Position numbers and translations under genes: made by a program. Shown piece after piece: positions 15,445-23,252 of a DNA stretch of 25,395 nt. The notes beneath the pieces are model-generated. The model did not search any database and was not told the origin of the DNA. It saw only the letters and a list, made by a program, of their open reading frames with translations. The DNA comes from JBBQKQ01 sp043719155 (GTDB lineage Bacteria > Patescibacteriota > Minisyncoccia > Phycocordibacterales > UBA5272): positions 1 through 25,395 of the forward strand of contig JAYSUJ010000032.1 in NCBI GenBank assembly GCA_043719155.1, written 5' to 3'. The first letter of the stretch is position 1; each line of letters begins with the position of its first letter.

Positions 15445-15490
15445 AAAAGTGTTAAAGAGTAAAACTTAACAACTAACCGGAGTAACCCAA

Positions 15491-15700
15491 ATGGACGGGA
15501 TAACTTGGCTTTTCTTGATGAACATCGTTTTGGGCCCCTACGGCCACTACAGTGTTTCAATTATGGGTGAGGCAAAGAATTTCGCCGAGTGTGTTGCTAT
15601 TCAGGAAGCGTACAAGCAATTCAATGTACACGACGTCTACTCAGTGCGCTGCGTGCCAGTATCGATGTATAAGGCATATGAGTTGGTTGGGCCAAAGTAA
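15491..15700 (+). CDS. Small protein of unknown function, compositional outlier
   Basis: This 69-residue protein is not recognised. Unlike its neighbours it has a Shine-Dalgarno-like GGAG at 15479-15482, 8 bases before the ATG. It also uses visibly more G/C-ending codons (for example AAC, ATC, TAC, CGC, GTG) than the AT-rich genes around it. The N-terminus (about residues 4-24) is hydrophobic with a Gly/Pro break and could be a signal or anchor. The rest is soluble-looking, with two Cys (34 and 54) that could pair. The gene forms its own transcription unit, with a promoter at 15416-15444 and a terminator at 15723-15751. Composition and signals suggest either recent transfer or a strongly expressed small gene. 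Confidence 0.6.
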   Translation: MDGITWLFLMNIVLGPYGHYSVSIMGEAKNFAECVAIQEAYKQFNVHDVYSVRCVPVSMYKAYELVGPK

Positions 15701-15722
15701 GTTCACAACATTAAACTACAGA

Positions 15723-15751
15723 GGGGTTAATTGAAAATATTAACCCCTTTT
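15723..15751 (+). terminator. Intrinsic terminator after the small gene
   Basis: GGGGTTAA (15723-15730) pairs with TTAACCCC (15740-15747) in a perfect 8-bp stem with a 9-base loop. A TTTT run follows. It lies just before the stop of the convergent HIT gene. Confidence 0.85.
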
Positions 15752-16171
15752 CTAATTTAAATTTTTGTAAAGAGTTAAAACTTCACCAGCCTCTTCTTTG
15801 GAAATACTATATGCAATTTCAGGGTTTAAGTCACTTTCTTTATTCATGGGGATGAGATGTAAATGTAAATGTGGTACTCCTTGCCCAGCCAAAACAAACG
15901 CAACTTTATCTGGTTTGAAAATGCGTTTCATTTGCGATGCTAGTTTTCTACCAAGTTTAAAAATGTTTTCAGAAGTAACCTCGTTGGCTGTTAAAATATC
16001 TTCAGTATGGTCTTTGGGTATTAAAAGCATATGACCTTTTGTATGTGGTTTAATTGTAAGAAAGCCAAAAAACATTTCATCTTCATAAACTTTATAACTG
16101 GGTATCTCACCTGCGACTATTTTACAAAAAATACAATTTTTAACTTTGTTTAGATCTTTTTGCTCTTGCAT
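15752..16171 (-). CDS. HIT family protein
   Basis: The 139-residue protein has the HIT signature HLHLHLIPM (101-109), where His103 or its neighbours act as the nucleophile on phosphoramidate or nucleotide substrates. KPHTKGHMLLIPKDH (41-55) is the typical upstream motif. CIFC (13-16) near the N-terminus fits the zinc-binding HINT-like subgroup. The length is standard. Members hydrolyse AMP-linked compounds such as adenosine phosphoramidates or dinucleoside polyphosphates in the cytoplasm. It lies 37 bases after comF on the same strand. A TATAAC box 8 bases before the ATG could give it a separate leaderless transcript. Confidence 0.92.
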   Translation of the reverse strand: MQEQKDLNKVKNCIFCKIVAGEIPSYKVYEDEMFFGFLTIKPHTKGHMLLIPKDHTEDILTANEVTSENIFKLGRKLASQMKRIFKPDKVAFVLAGQGVPHLHLHLIPMNKESDLNPEIAYSISKEEAGEVLTLYKNLN

Positions 16172-16208
16172 ATTTTTATGTTATATTTAAATTTTAACTT
16201 TTTTAAAC

Positions 16209-16841
16209 TTAATGTGCAACTGTAATTGCAAGTATTTCTTCTTTGCTAATTTGAAAACTCTCAGCCAAGACTTTTCTAGCTTCATTTAAAGTAGAGCCAG
16301 AAGTTGTCACATCGTCTACTAAAATATAAATATTTTTATTTTTTACTTGTACATATTTTTTATTTAAAGTAAATTTACCTTTTATATTTTCTATTCTCTC
16401 ACTTTTACTTTTGGTATTTACTTGTTTTACTTTAGAATTTTTGATGAGTAAATTTGGTATCACTTCTGTGTTTAAATTATTGCGGTTTAGATTTTCAGAA
16501 ATTGAATTTGCAATAAGTTCAGCATGGTTGTGCAGACGCCGATCGCCAAGAGAGAGGGGGATAGGAATTAAATAAATTTTATCATCAGACAGATGAGGGA
16601 TAAGTTCGCTCGCTAAAGCATTACCAAAGACTTTTGCAATGTCACCTGTATGATGATATTTTAGTTGCCACAACATCTGATTTATTTTTTCTTCTTTAAA
16701 ACTGTATAGAGATAAAATATTGTTTTCAAAATTTATTTTTTTTGGTATTTGTAAAAAACAGTTTTCGCAAACTTGAATATTGCCAGTGCCACAAAACATG
16801 CAAGTGGTGGGGAAGAAAAATTTTAGTATATTGTCGAGCAT
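16209..16841 (-). CDS. comF: ComF family protein (phosphoribosyltransferase-like competence protein)
   Basis: The 210-residue protein has an N-terminal zinc ribbon with Cys14, Cys17, Cys25 and Cys28. A phosphoribosyltransferase-like domain follows, with IPIPLS and DRRLHNHAELIA in the middle. The PRPP-binding loop is VDDVTTSGSTLNEA (175-188), followed by a closing beta strand. This is the standard ComF architecture and length. ComF acts in the cytoplasm during uptake and handling of single-stranded transforming DNA, and many CPR bacteria keep it, consistent with DNA import as a nucleotide source. The ATG at 16841 is 6 bases after a TATGAT -10 box whose promoter overlaps the terminator of the upstream gene. 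Confidence 0.9.
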   Translation of the reverse strand: MLDNILKFFFPTTCMFCGTGNIQVCENCFLQIPKKINFENNILSLYSFKEEKINQMLWQLKYHHTGDIAKVFGNALASELIPHLSDDKIYLIPIPLSLGDRRLHNHAELIANSISENLNRNNLNTEVIPNLLIKNSKVKQVNTKSKSERIENIKGKFTLNKKYVQVKNKNIYILVDDVTTSGSTLNEARKVLAESFQISKEEILAITVAH

Positions 16842-16847
16842 CCTTAA

Positions 16848-16876
16848 ATCATAGCAAAAACACCAGTGAGAGTAAA
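16848..16876 (-). promoter_or_regulatory. comF promoter inside the preceding terminator
   Basis: On the minus strand TTTACT (16871-16876) and TGC-TATGAT (-10 at 16848-16853) are spaced by 17 bases, and the ATG follows 6 bases later. The -35 lies in the loop of the hairpin at 16853-16891. Confidence 0.5.
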
Positions 16877-16891
16877 ACTGGTGTTTTTGCT
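16853..16891 (-). terminator. Intrinsic terminator of the sigma-factor operon
   Basis: Perfect 15-base complementary arms (16853-16867 and 16877-16891) flank a 9-base loop. The core is ACACCAGT with A/T-rich outer arms that supply the T-run on the minus strand (GTGTTTTTGC). It lies 22 bases after the stop of the exported protein gene. Confidence 0.85.
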
Positions 16892-16913
16892 ATTATTAAT
16901 TTGGATTTTCAAA

Positions 16914-17414
16914 CTATCTATCACCTCTAAAGCCTTTTCCACCTCCACGAGGTCCTTCATGGTCTCTGTCCATGTCTGGACCAAATGGCATGAAACCTGG
17001 TGTGGTCGAAGCGGAAATTCCGGCTGCAGTTAAAATATTTTTGATCTGAGTCTCAGCATTTATTTTGGCATTGAATTGTGGGGTCAATAAATTGAAGTTT
17101 GCCTGACTGAATGCCTTAAGCGGGGAAGTAGAAGCTAGCTGTTGAAAAAGGCTAAAATTTCCAGCAACAATAGCTGCGTCTATTGCCTTTCTGTCAAAGC
17201 TAACTTTCATCCCCATACCCATTCCTTTATTGTCCTTCCTGTCTTTATTTTCTTTTGCATCTTTACCTTTAGTAAATTTGTTAAAAGTGTTCATGATTTT
17301 CTGTCTGAAACCCAGGTCGTTCTGAGCTTGAGTTGAAGATGCTTGTGCACCGGCCAAGCCAGACATGGCAAAAGTGGCAACAGTGGTGATGGCTATAATT
17401 TTTTTTGTATTCAT
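16914..17414 (-). CDS. Small exported protein of unknown function, in sigma-factor operon
   Basis: The 166-residue protein is not recognised. The signal peptide is clear (residues 1-23, ending GLAGAQA). The mature part starts with a Ser/Gln-rich stretch, then a highly charged KDAKENKDRKDNKG segment and a short GMGMGM run. A helical region follows with two similar units built around FDRKAIDAAIVAGNF and FSQANFNLLTPQF, and the tail is rich in Asp, Gly and Arg and ends FRGDR. This composition suggests an extracellular or wall-associated protein. It is last in a three-gene operon, 28 bases after the membrane protein gene and before a strong terminator. It could be a target of, or sensor for, the ECF sigma factor encoded upstream. 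Confidence 0.7.
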   Translation of the reverse strand: MNTKKIIAITTVATFAMSGLAGAQASSTQAQNDLGFRQKIMNTFNKFTKGKDAKENKDRKDNKGMGMGMKVSFDRKAIDAAIVAGNFSLFQQLASTSPLKAFSQANFNLLTPQFNAKINAETQIKNILTAAGISASTTPGFMPFGPDMDRDHEGPRGGGKGFRGDR

Positions 17415-17442
17415 ATATTATTTTTTGTGTAACACAATTTAT

Positions 17443-18327
17443 TTAATTATCGTTACCCTTATTCATACGTGGTGGATTTTTTTTTGTTTCAGATTTGTGT
17501 CCGGGTTTAAAACTGGCTCTGCCTTTTGCAAGTATTTGTTTGCAGTTTTCGTCTGATGTCTCAGTTTTTATTTCTGGTCTCTCAGGTCTTCCTCGCCTTT
17601 TGTTGGGCTCAAAATTGTCTGGGAATATGGCACAAGCAGTAAAGTCGTTTGGACCTTCTAGCTTATCCTGTTCACTTTTATAACCAACTACTCGTAGTTT
17701 GTTTTCTAATTCTATAAATTCATTCCCAGGAGCGTCACTCTTGAAATCGATCTCTAGAGTCGTGTTTGTTTTTTGATTATATAGACTAAAACTAGAACTA
17801 GTAACTTTTTTTACAATACCAATAAAGCGTCCATTTTTTTCTTGGGTCCAATTTTCTTGCTTGCGTGCCTCTAAACTTTTGTAATAACCAAAACTTTTTT
17901 CATAAACATTATCATCTAAAAATTTTGCAAATTTGTTGCCAGAATAAATATTTAAGAGAATACTAAATATTAAAGTCAAAATTATTGAGACAATCCAAAC
18001 GTAGCTACCATCAAATTTGTAAGCATTTTTAGTTTTAGTCCATGCGACTTTAGCAAAGTAAGCACTACCTAGTCCCAAGAAAAGCCACATGTAAGGTAGA
18101 GATTTGATAATCTCTAGATAGTAGTTGTTGGTAATATGCATCAGAAAACCTGTTTCCATGTTTTGCAAAATAAAGATCATTGGAGAAACGGTGAGAGTAG
18201 AAAAAACTATAGATAAAAAAACTAAAAACCAGAGTGAAAAGTCTCTCATTAAAAAATACCAAAAAGAAGTTGGCTCTATTTTGTCTGTCTGTATTCTATT
18301 CATTATTTTTTCTTCTAAATTTTCCAT
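17443..18327 (-). CDS. Three-helix membrane protein with external OB-like domain, candidate anti-sigma factor
   Basis: The 294-residue protein has a cytoplasmic N-terminus of about 30 residues and three predicted transmembrane helices (about 32-56, 78-94 and 108-129). An external C-terminal region follows. Residues 166-236 read as a small beta-rich domain (FIGIVKKVTSSSFSLYN, then LRVVGYKS, then FTACAIFP), similar in style to DUF5666/OB-like repeats. The tail is rich in Arg, Pro, Lys and Glu. It starts 9 bases after the ECF sigma gene stop, which is the standard place for an anti-sigma factor. The short N-terminus lacks the zinc-binding HxxxCxxC motif, so if it is an anti-sigma factor it is not of the common ZAS type. 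Confidence 0.65.
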   Translation of the reverse strand: MENLEEKIMNRIQTDKIEPTSFWYFLMRDFSLWFLVFLSIVFSTLTVSPMIFILQNMETGFLMHITNNYYLEIIKSLPYMWLFLGLGSAYFAKVAWTKTKNAYKFDGSYVWIVSIILTLIFSILLNIYSGNKFAKFLDDNVYEKSFGYYKSLEARKQENWTQEKNGRFIGIVKKVTSSSFSLYNQKTNTTLEIDFKSDAPGNEFIELENKLRVVGYKSEQDKLEGPNDFTACAIFPDNFEPNKRRGRPERPEIKTETSDENCKQILAKGRASFKPGHKSETKKNPPRMNKGNDN

Positions 18328-18336
18328 ATTTTCAAG

Positions 18337-18921
18337 TTATTTGTATTTAATTAAATATTTTTGCATTTCCTTTTTTCCTCTACTTATCAAAGTGGAAACA
18401 GTTCCTGTCGGGATTTGTAAAATATCACTTATCTCTGTGTAGTCTTTTTCTTCTATAAATCTAAGTACTATGACTTCTTTGTATTTTTCATCCAGCTTTT
18501 CGATAGCTATTTTAATATGTTTTTTTATTTCGTTATTTTCAAAGCTTTTTTCTACGTCAGTTTCGTCTTTGAAAATGTTGAGTAAATTGTCATCTTCGTA
18601 ATCCTCAAAGTTTAGCTGTGGGCGAATACTTTTTTTCCTGTACCAAGATATTGTTTCATTGTGGGCGATACGATAGCCCCAAGAAGAAAATTTTAGACCA
18701 GAGTCAAAGTCTCGCAAGTTTAAATAAATTTTAATGAAAATGTCTTGGACCAAGTCCTCAGCATCTTCCCGGGTCATTTTAACTCTCCTAAAAACATATT
18801 TCAGAAATTTATCCTGGTATCTGGAAATAATAAATCTAAAAAACTCACTTTTTTCTAAAGTTAAATTTACCAGATCACTGTCTGTATACTTATCTGTGTC
18901 GAGTGAATTTTGTATTTCCAC
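18337..18921 (-). CDS. ECF-type sigma-70 family RNA polymerase sigma factor
   Basis: The 194-residue length and two-domain layout fit the ECF group. Region 2 covers about 28-98, including DAEDLVQDIFIKIY (53-66) and FSSWGYRIAHNETISWYRKK (78-97). Region 4 covers about 133-190, with YKEVIVLRFIEEKDYTEIS (147-165) and the helix-turn-helix IPTGTVSTLISRGKKEM (170-186). Region 3 is missing. The protein directs RNA polymerase to a set of promoters, probably envelope-related. GTG is taken as the start because a TATAAT box (18928-18933) ends 6 bases before it, implying a leaderless mRNA. It leads the three-gene operon and is divergent from ftsH. Confidence 0.92.
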   Translation of the reverse strand: MEIQNSLDTDKYTDSDLVNLTLEKSEFFRFIISRYQDKFLKYVFRRVKMTREDAEDLVQDIFIKIYLNLRDFDSGLKFSSWGYRIAHNETISWYRKKSIRPQLNFEDYEDDNLLNIFKDETDVEKSFENNEIKKHIKIAIEKLDEKYKEVIVLRFIEEKDYTEISDILQIPTGTVSTLISRGKKEMQKYLIKYK

Positions 18922-18966
18922 ACTTGTATTATACGCCTAAAAACTCTTTTTGTTTCATGTTATAAT
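18922..18966. promoter_or_regulatory. Divergent promoters for ECF sigma operon (minus) and ftsH (plus)
   Basis: On the minus strand TATAAT (18928-18933) ends 6 bases before the GTG start at 18921. On the plus strand TGT-TATAAT (-10 at 18961-18966) precedes ftsH, with a predicted start near 18973 and a 5' UTR of about 17 bases. No good -35 is seen for either. Confidence 0.6.
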
Positions 18967-18989
18967 GCCTCATATAAATTAAAATTAAT

Positions 18990-20873
18990 ATGAATAAAAA
19001 TAAATTGGGAGGAGGGTTTAAAAAACTGGGGAAAATGGACTTTATAAAGCAATTTGTCCTAACCATTTGTTTTTTCTTGTTGTTGATTTTTACTTTCAAT
19101 GTTTACTCAAACTATTCTATTAAACCGAAAGAAATTGCCATTTCTGACCTCTCAAAACAAATTGTGGCTGGTGAGGTGAAAAGTATAAATGTGGTGGGGA
19201 CAGAGTTAAGTATCTTAAATATAAAAGATGAGAAATTAATTTCTAAAAAAGATGTGAGTGATAGTTTGGAAAACACACTTTCAAAATATGGGGTGACAGG
19301 TGAGCAGCTACAAAAAGTAGAGATAAAAAACCAAAACGATACATCTTTTGGGAGTTATTTCTTTTCATTTTTGCCTGTTTTAATTCCACTACTTTTAATC
19401 GGTCTTTTCTTTTTTATGTTGACCAAACAAATGAAGGGCGGCGGCATGGCAGCCATGAATTTTGGGCAAAGTAAAGCCAAGATAATAGACCCAGACGACA
19501 AAAGCCAGAAAAAAACCTTTGCCGACGTTGCTGGAGCCAGAGAAGCCAAGCAAGAACTTTTAGAGATTGTAGATTTTCTAAAGAATCCAAAAAAGTTTAT
19601 AGACATTGGAGCGACCATCCCCAAAGGAGTCTTGTTGATGGGTTCACCTGGGACAGGTAAAACACTTTTGGCAAGAGCTGTAGCTGGTGAGGCTGGGGTG
19701 CCATTTTTCCATTTGTCCGGAAGTGAATTTATAGAAATGTTTGTTGGTGTAGGGGCGAGCAGGGTACGCGATTTGTTTAACATGGCTAAAGCCTCTTCGC
19801 CTTCTATTATTTTTATTGATGAAGTGGATGCGATAGGGCGTATGCGTGGTAGTGGCATGGGTGGAGGTAATGACGAAAGAGAGCAAACTTTAAACCAAAT
19901 TTTGGTAGAGATGGATGGTTTTTCTCAAACCGAAAAGGTTATTGTAATGGCTGCTACCAACAGGCCAGATGTGTTGGACCCAGCTTTGGTACGTCCTGGG
20001 CGTTTTGACCGTCGCGTTACTTTAGACTTGCCAGACAAGAGAGATAGAGAAGAGATTTTGCAAGTGCAGGCCAAGAAAAAACCATTGGATGCATCTGTGG
20101 ATCTTCATGCTATAGCTCAGCGTACACCTGGTTTTTCTGGAGCAGATTTGTATAGCTTGATGAATGAGGCTGCGATACTTGCAGCGAGATTTGATAAAAA
20201 AGATATTTCGCAAACAGATATTATAAATAGTATTGAAAAAGTAATGCTTGGGCCTGAAAGAAAATCACACCTAATGAGTACAAAAGAGAGGGAGCTAACT
20301 GCCTATCATGAAGCTGGTCATGCTTTGGTTGGCTCGGTGTTGCCAAATGCTGATGCGGTGCATAAGGTTTCTATTATCTCACGTGGCAATGCTGGAGGAT
20401 ACACTTTGTCGCTACCAACTGACGATAAAAAGTTGCAAAGTCGAAAATCTTTTAAAGACGAGATCGCTATGACTTTCGGAGGATACGCTGCTGAAGAGCT
20501 TATCTATGGTGACATTACAACTGGCCCAAGTGGCGACTTGCAGCAAGCAACTTTGAAAGCTCGAGACATGGTGGTGAGATATGGTATGAGTGACAGTGTT
20601 GGTCCAAGAGCTGTGGAAATTTCTGCAAATAAGAGAAGAAATTATTCGGAAATTTCCAATGACACTTCTCCAGATTTGCAAAGAAAAGTAGACGAAGAGA
20701 TAGAAAAATACGTTCGTGAAGGTTTGGAGACAGCTAGAAAAGTTGTGCGAGAATATAAACCAGTACTAGAGGCAATTACTAAGAAGTTGATAGAAGTAGA
20801 AAATATTGAGAGAGAAGAATTTGAAAATATTTTGAGGGAATTTAAAATCCCAGTGAAAGTAGACATAAAATAA
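18990..20873 (+). CDS. ftsH: ATP-dependent zinc metalloprotease FtsH
   Basis: The 627-residue protein has the full FtsH architecture. Transmembrane helices lie at about 21-39 and 125-145, flanking an external domain. The AAA+ module has Walker A GSPGTGKT (218-225), Walker B IIFIDEVDAIG (273-283) and second region of homology ATNRPDVLDPALVRPGRFDR (322-341). The M41 zinc protease domain has HEAGH (440-444), and the third metal ligand is probably the Asp in PSGDLQQAT. The hexamer degrades misfolded and regulatory membrane and cytoplasmic proteins. The gene has an extended -10 promoter divergent from the ECF sigma gene. Its TAA stop shares its last base with the ATG of the FemAB gene, so the two are coupled. 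Confidence 0.97.
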   Translation: MNKNKLGGGFKKLGKMDFIKQFVLTICFFLLLIFTFNVYSNYSIKPKEIAISDLSKQIVAGEVKSINVVGTELSILNIKDEKLISKKDVSDSLENTLSKYGVTGEQLQKVEIKNQNDTSFGSYFFSFLPVLIPLLLIGLFFFMLTKQMKGGGMAAMNFGQSKAKIIDPDDKSQKKTFADVAGAREAKQELLEIVDFLKNPKKFIDIGATIPKGVLLMGSPGTGKTLLARAVAGEAGVPFFHLSGSEFIEMFVGVGASRVRDLFNMAKASSPSIIFIDEVDAIGRMRGSGMGGGNDEREQTLNQILVEMDGFSQTEKVIVMAATNRPDVLDPALVRPGRFDRRVTLDLPDKRDREEILQVQAKKKPLDASVDLHAIAQRTPGFSGADLYSLMNEAAILAARFDKKDISQTDIINSIEKVMLGPERKSHLMSTKERELTAYHEAGHALVGSVLPNADAVHKVSIISRGNAGGYTLSLPTDDKKLQSRKSFKDEIAMTFGGYAAEELIYGDITTGPSGDLQQATLKARDMVVRYGMSDSVGPRAVEISANKRRNYSEISNDTSPDLQRKVDEEIEKYVREGLETARKVVREYKPVLEAITKKLIEVENIEREEFENILREFKIPVKVDIK

Positions 20874-21850
20874 TGGAAACTCCTTTCACACAAACAAAAG
20901 AATATTTGGCAGCACATGAGACGGTTGAGACAAAAACTTTTTATAAAGAGTTTTTTTTAGGTCAGGAACGTGTTGCAGTGGTTGCTTGTGTAGTGTTGAG
21001 TTTGCGTATTGGGAAAGTTTTATATTGCCCATATGGGCCAGCTTTTTTAGTTGTGCCGAGTTTAGAATTAAAAAATGAAATCATAAAAACTTTGCAGACT
21101 TGGGCGAAACAAGAAAATTGTGTATTTGTCAGGATAGAAGATGAAAATAATTTTTTACTAAAAACTAAATATTTAGTAAATCCACCTGCAAAAACTTTTG
21201 TAAATGAGGGGGTTTTTCAGCCGAGAGTAGAGTGGTGGTTGGAAATCTCTAAAACAGAAAGAGAAATTTTGGAAGGCATGCATAAAGACCACAGATATTC
21301 TATGAGGCGAACAGAAAAAGAGTTAGAAAAAAAGGTGGCAGACATTGTAATTGTAAATGAAAATTTACAGGAGCATTTTGAAACCTTCTATGAACTCATG
21401 CAAGAAACCGGAGAGAGAAATGGTTTTGGGGTTTACGAAAAAAAATATTATGAGAAAGTTTTTAAAAATATTGATGAGAAAAAAGTAGATGGTTTCTTGG
21501 CTGTAGTAAAAATCGACAATCAAGTAACGGGTGTCTCACTTGTAATTCTAAAAGATAAAGTAGCCAACTTTGTTTATGGTGCCTCGAGTGATTATAAAAG
21601 AGAGTTGGGGGCAAATATTTATTTACAATACAAATGTATTTTGGAGTCTAAAAAGTTAGGTGCTACGGTCTACAATTTTGGCGGCATAACAGACAGTGTA
21701 AACGGGAATGTTTATGGTAAAAAAAGTTTAGAAAGCTTAACTAAATATAAAAAACGCTATGGTGGCAATGTAAAATTTCATGGGAATTTCCTCGACATAC
21801 CAATAAAAAAACTTAAATATTATTTGTATATTACAAGAAAATTGTTTTAA
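20873..21850 (+). CDS. FemAB-family peptidoglycan bridge aminoacyltransferase
   Basis: The 325-residue protein is a FemA/FemB/FemX-type transferase with a tandem GNAT-like fold. Visible features are FTQTKEYLAAHE at the start, GKVLYCPYGPAF (43-54), CVFVRIEDEN, then MHKDHRYSMRRTEKE (137-151), which matches the family K-x-RY-x(2)-RR segment. FYELMQETGERNGFGVY and YNFGGITDS lie near the C-terminus. Such enzymes use aminoacyl-tRNA to add residues to the stem peptide of peptidoglycan precursors. The length is short for FemABX of Firmicutes (about 410) because the coiled-coil arm is absent, similar to the FemX/VanK-like compact forms. The start overlaps the ftsH stop by one base, and the Mur ligase follows, consistent with a cell-wall role. 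Confidence 0.88.
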   Translation: METPFTQTKEYLAAHETVETKTFYKEFFLGQERVAVVACVVLSLRIGKVLYCPYGPAFLVVPSLELKNEIIKTLQTWAKQENCVFVRIEDENNFLLKTKYLVNPPAKTFVNEGVFQPRVEWWLEISKTEREILEGMHKDHRYSMRRTEKELEKKVADIVIVNENLQEHFETFYELMQETGERNGFGVYEKKYYEKVFKNIDEKKVDGFLAVVKIDNQVTGVSLVILKDKVANFVYGASSDYKRELGANIYLQYKCILESKKLGATVYNFGGITDSVNGNVYGKKSLESLTKYKKRYGGNVKFHGNFLDIPIKKLKYYLYITRKLF

Positions 21851-21864
21851 TTAAATCTTAAAAG

Positions 21865-21873
21865 TGTTATAAT
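21865..21873 (+). promoter_or_regulatory. Extended -10 promoter for the Mur ligase gene
   Basis: TGT-TATAAT has its -10 box at 21868-21873. The start site would be near 21880, leaving a 5' UTR of about 11 bases before the ATG at 21891. No convincing -35 is seen. Confidence 0.55.
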
Positions 21874-21890
21874 TTTACATATAAAAGAAT

Positions 21891-23252
21891 ATGCTAAAAC
21901 AACTAAAAGCATTTATCAGAGCTGTAGTTAAAAGTGTTTTTGGCGACAGTGTTTTTATTTGGTATCATACGGTTTTAGCAATTGTGGCCAGTAAAGTATT
22001 TGGCGACCCAAGTAAAAAAATGTTGGTCATCACTGTGACTGGTACAAAGGGAAAAACTAGTACACTAAACTTTATCTGGCATGTTTTAACAGCTGGGGGT
22101 TACAAGGTTGGACTCATCTCTACTGCCAACATAAAAATTGGGTCAGTGGAAAAGATGAACTGGTATCACATGACTATGCCGGGCAGGTTTTTGTTGCAAA
22201 AACTTTTAAAAGAAATGTGTAATGAAAGGTGTGATATTGTGTTGGTGGAAGCAACAAGTGAGGGTATAAAAATGAATAGGCATATCGGCCTATATTATGA
22301 TATGGCAGTTTTTACAAACCTGCACCCAGAGCATTTAAAGTCTCACAATAACTCTTTCGAAGAATACAAAAAAATGAAAGGAAAACTGTTTAAAAATTTA
22401 TCAAAGCTGCCAACAAAAAGATGGAGCGGTGCAGACGTGGAAAAAGTTTTTTTTGTAAATGTGGATGATGAAAATGGAGAGTATTTTTATAGTTTTGGGG
22501 CCGATAAAAAATATTCATTTGGTGAGAAAAATGGAGATTATAAATTTGGTGATGTTGAGGAGTCTATAAACGGAGTGTCTTTTAATTTTGAAGAAAATAA
22601 ATACAGTATCCCCCTTTTGGGCACTTTTAATGTTTACAACGCGATGCCTGCTATTTTAATTGGAAAACAGCTTCAAATAGATGTGGTGAAAATCCAAACT
22701 GGTTTACAAAATTGCATGGTTATACCTGGGCGAATGGAGATTGTAAAAGTAGAAAATACGCCTCAAAACTTTACAGCCATTGTCGACTATGCTCATGAGG
22801 GTGTAAGTATGCGATTGGCTTTGCAAGCGGCTCTTAAGGCTAAAAAAGGACCAAGTAACAAGCTTATTGCAGTTTATGGGGCGGAAGGTGGTGGTCGTGA
22901 CTTAAAGAAAAGGGAGACAATGAGTAAGGCGACATCTGACTTGGCAACACATGCCATTGTTACTTTGTCAGACCCGTTTGATGCTGACCCAGATGAGATA
23001 AACAAAGACGTGGTGAGCTGGCTGGTAAAATTTGGTTTTAAATATGAAGGTGAAAATAAGAATGTCTGGGATTTTGTAGATAGACGTGAAGCTATAAAAA
23101 AAGCTATTAGTCTGGTGGGCGATGGTGATGTGATCTTGTTTGCCAGTAAGGGTGCTGAGCAGTCTATAATCTTTAAAGATCACACTGAAAGTTGGGATGA
23201 CAGAGAGGAGGCGAGAGCAGCTATAAAAAATAAGTATGAAAAAAAACAGTAA
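21891..23252 (+). CDS. Mur ligase family protein (MurE-like, reduced N-terminal domain)
   Basis: The 453-residue protein has the central ATPase domain of Mur ligases: ATP loop VTGTKGKTST (49-58), ISTANIKIG with HMTMPGRF, EATSEGIKMNRH, NLHPEHLKSH (about 143-152), and YKKMKGKLF with the Lys that is carbamylated in MurE/MurD. The C-terminal domain has VDYAHEG and YGAEGGGRDLKKRETM, then SDPFDADPDEI where MurE carries its DNPR specificity motif, and ASKGAEQS. It should join an amino acid to a UDP-MurNAc-peptide or a related acid using ATP. The N-terminal UDP-binding domain is reduced to about 40 residues with a hydrophobic stretch, so true MurE function is uncertain. The neighbouring FemAB gene supports a wall role. 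Confidence 0.85.
   Translation: MLKQLKAFIRAVVKSVFGDSVFIWYHTVLAIVASKVFGDPSKKMLVITVTGTKGKTSTLNFIWHVLTAGGYKVGLISTANIKIGSVEKMNWYHMTMPGRFLLQKLLKEMCNERCDIVLVEATSEGIKMNRHIGLYYDMAVFTNLHPEHLKSHNNSFEEYKKMKGKLFKNLSKLPTKRWSGADVEKVFFVNVDDENGEYFYSFGADKKYSFGEKNGDYKFGDVEESINGVSFNFEENKYSIPLLGTFNVYNAMPAILIGKQLQIDVVKIQTGLQNCMVIPGRMEIVKVENTPQNFTAIVDYAHEGVSMRLALQAALKAKKGPSNKLIAVYGAEGGGRDLKKRETMSKATSDLATHAIVTLSDPFDADPDEINKDVVSWLVKFGFKYEGENKNVWDFVDRREAIKKAISLVGDGDVILFASKGAEQSIIFKDHTESWDDREEARAAIKNKYEKKQ

Noticed and set aside
17425..17437. TTGTG TAA CACAA palindrome between the exported protein and the membrane protein genes
   Set aside because: Arms of 5 bases in an AT-rich gap, with no second copy near other promoters, are too weak to call an operator.
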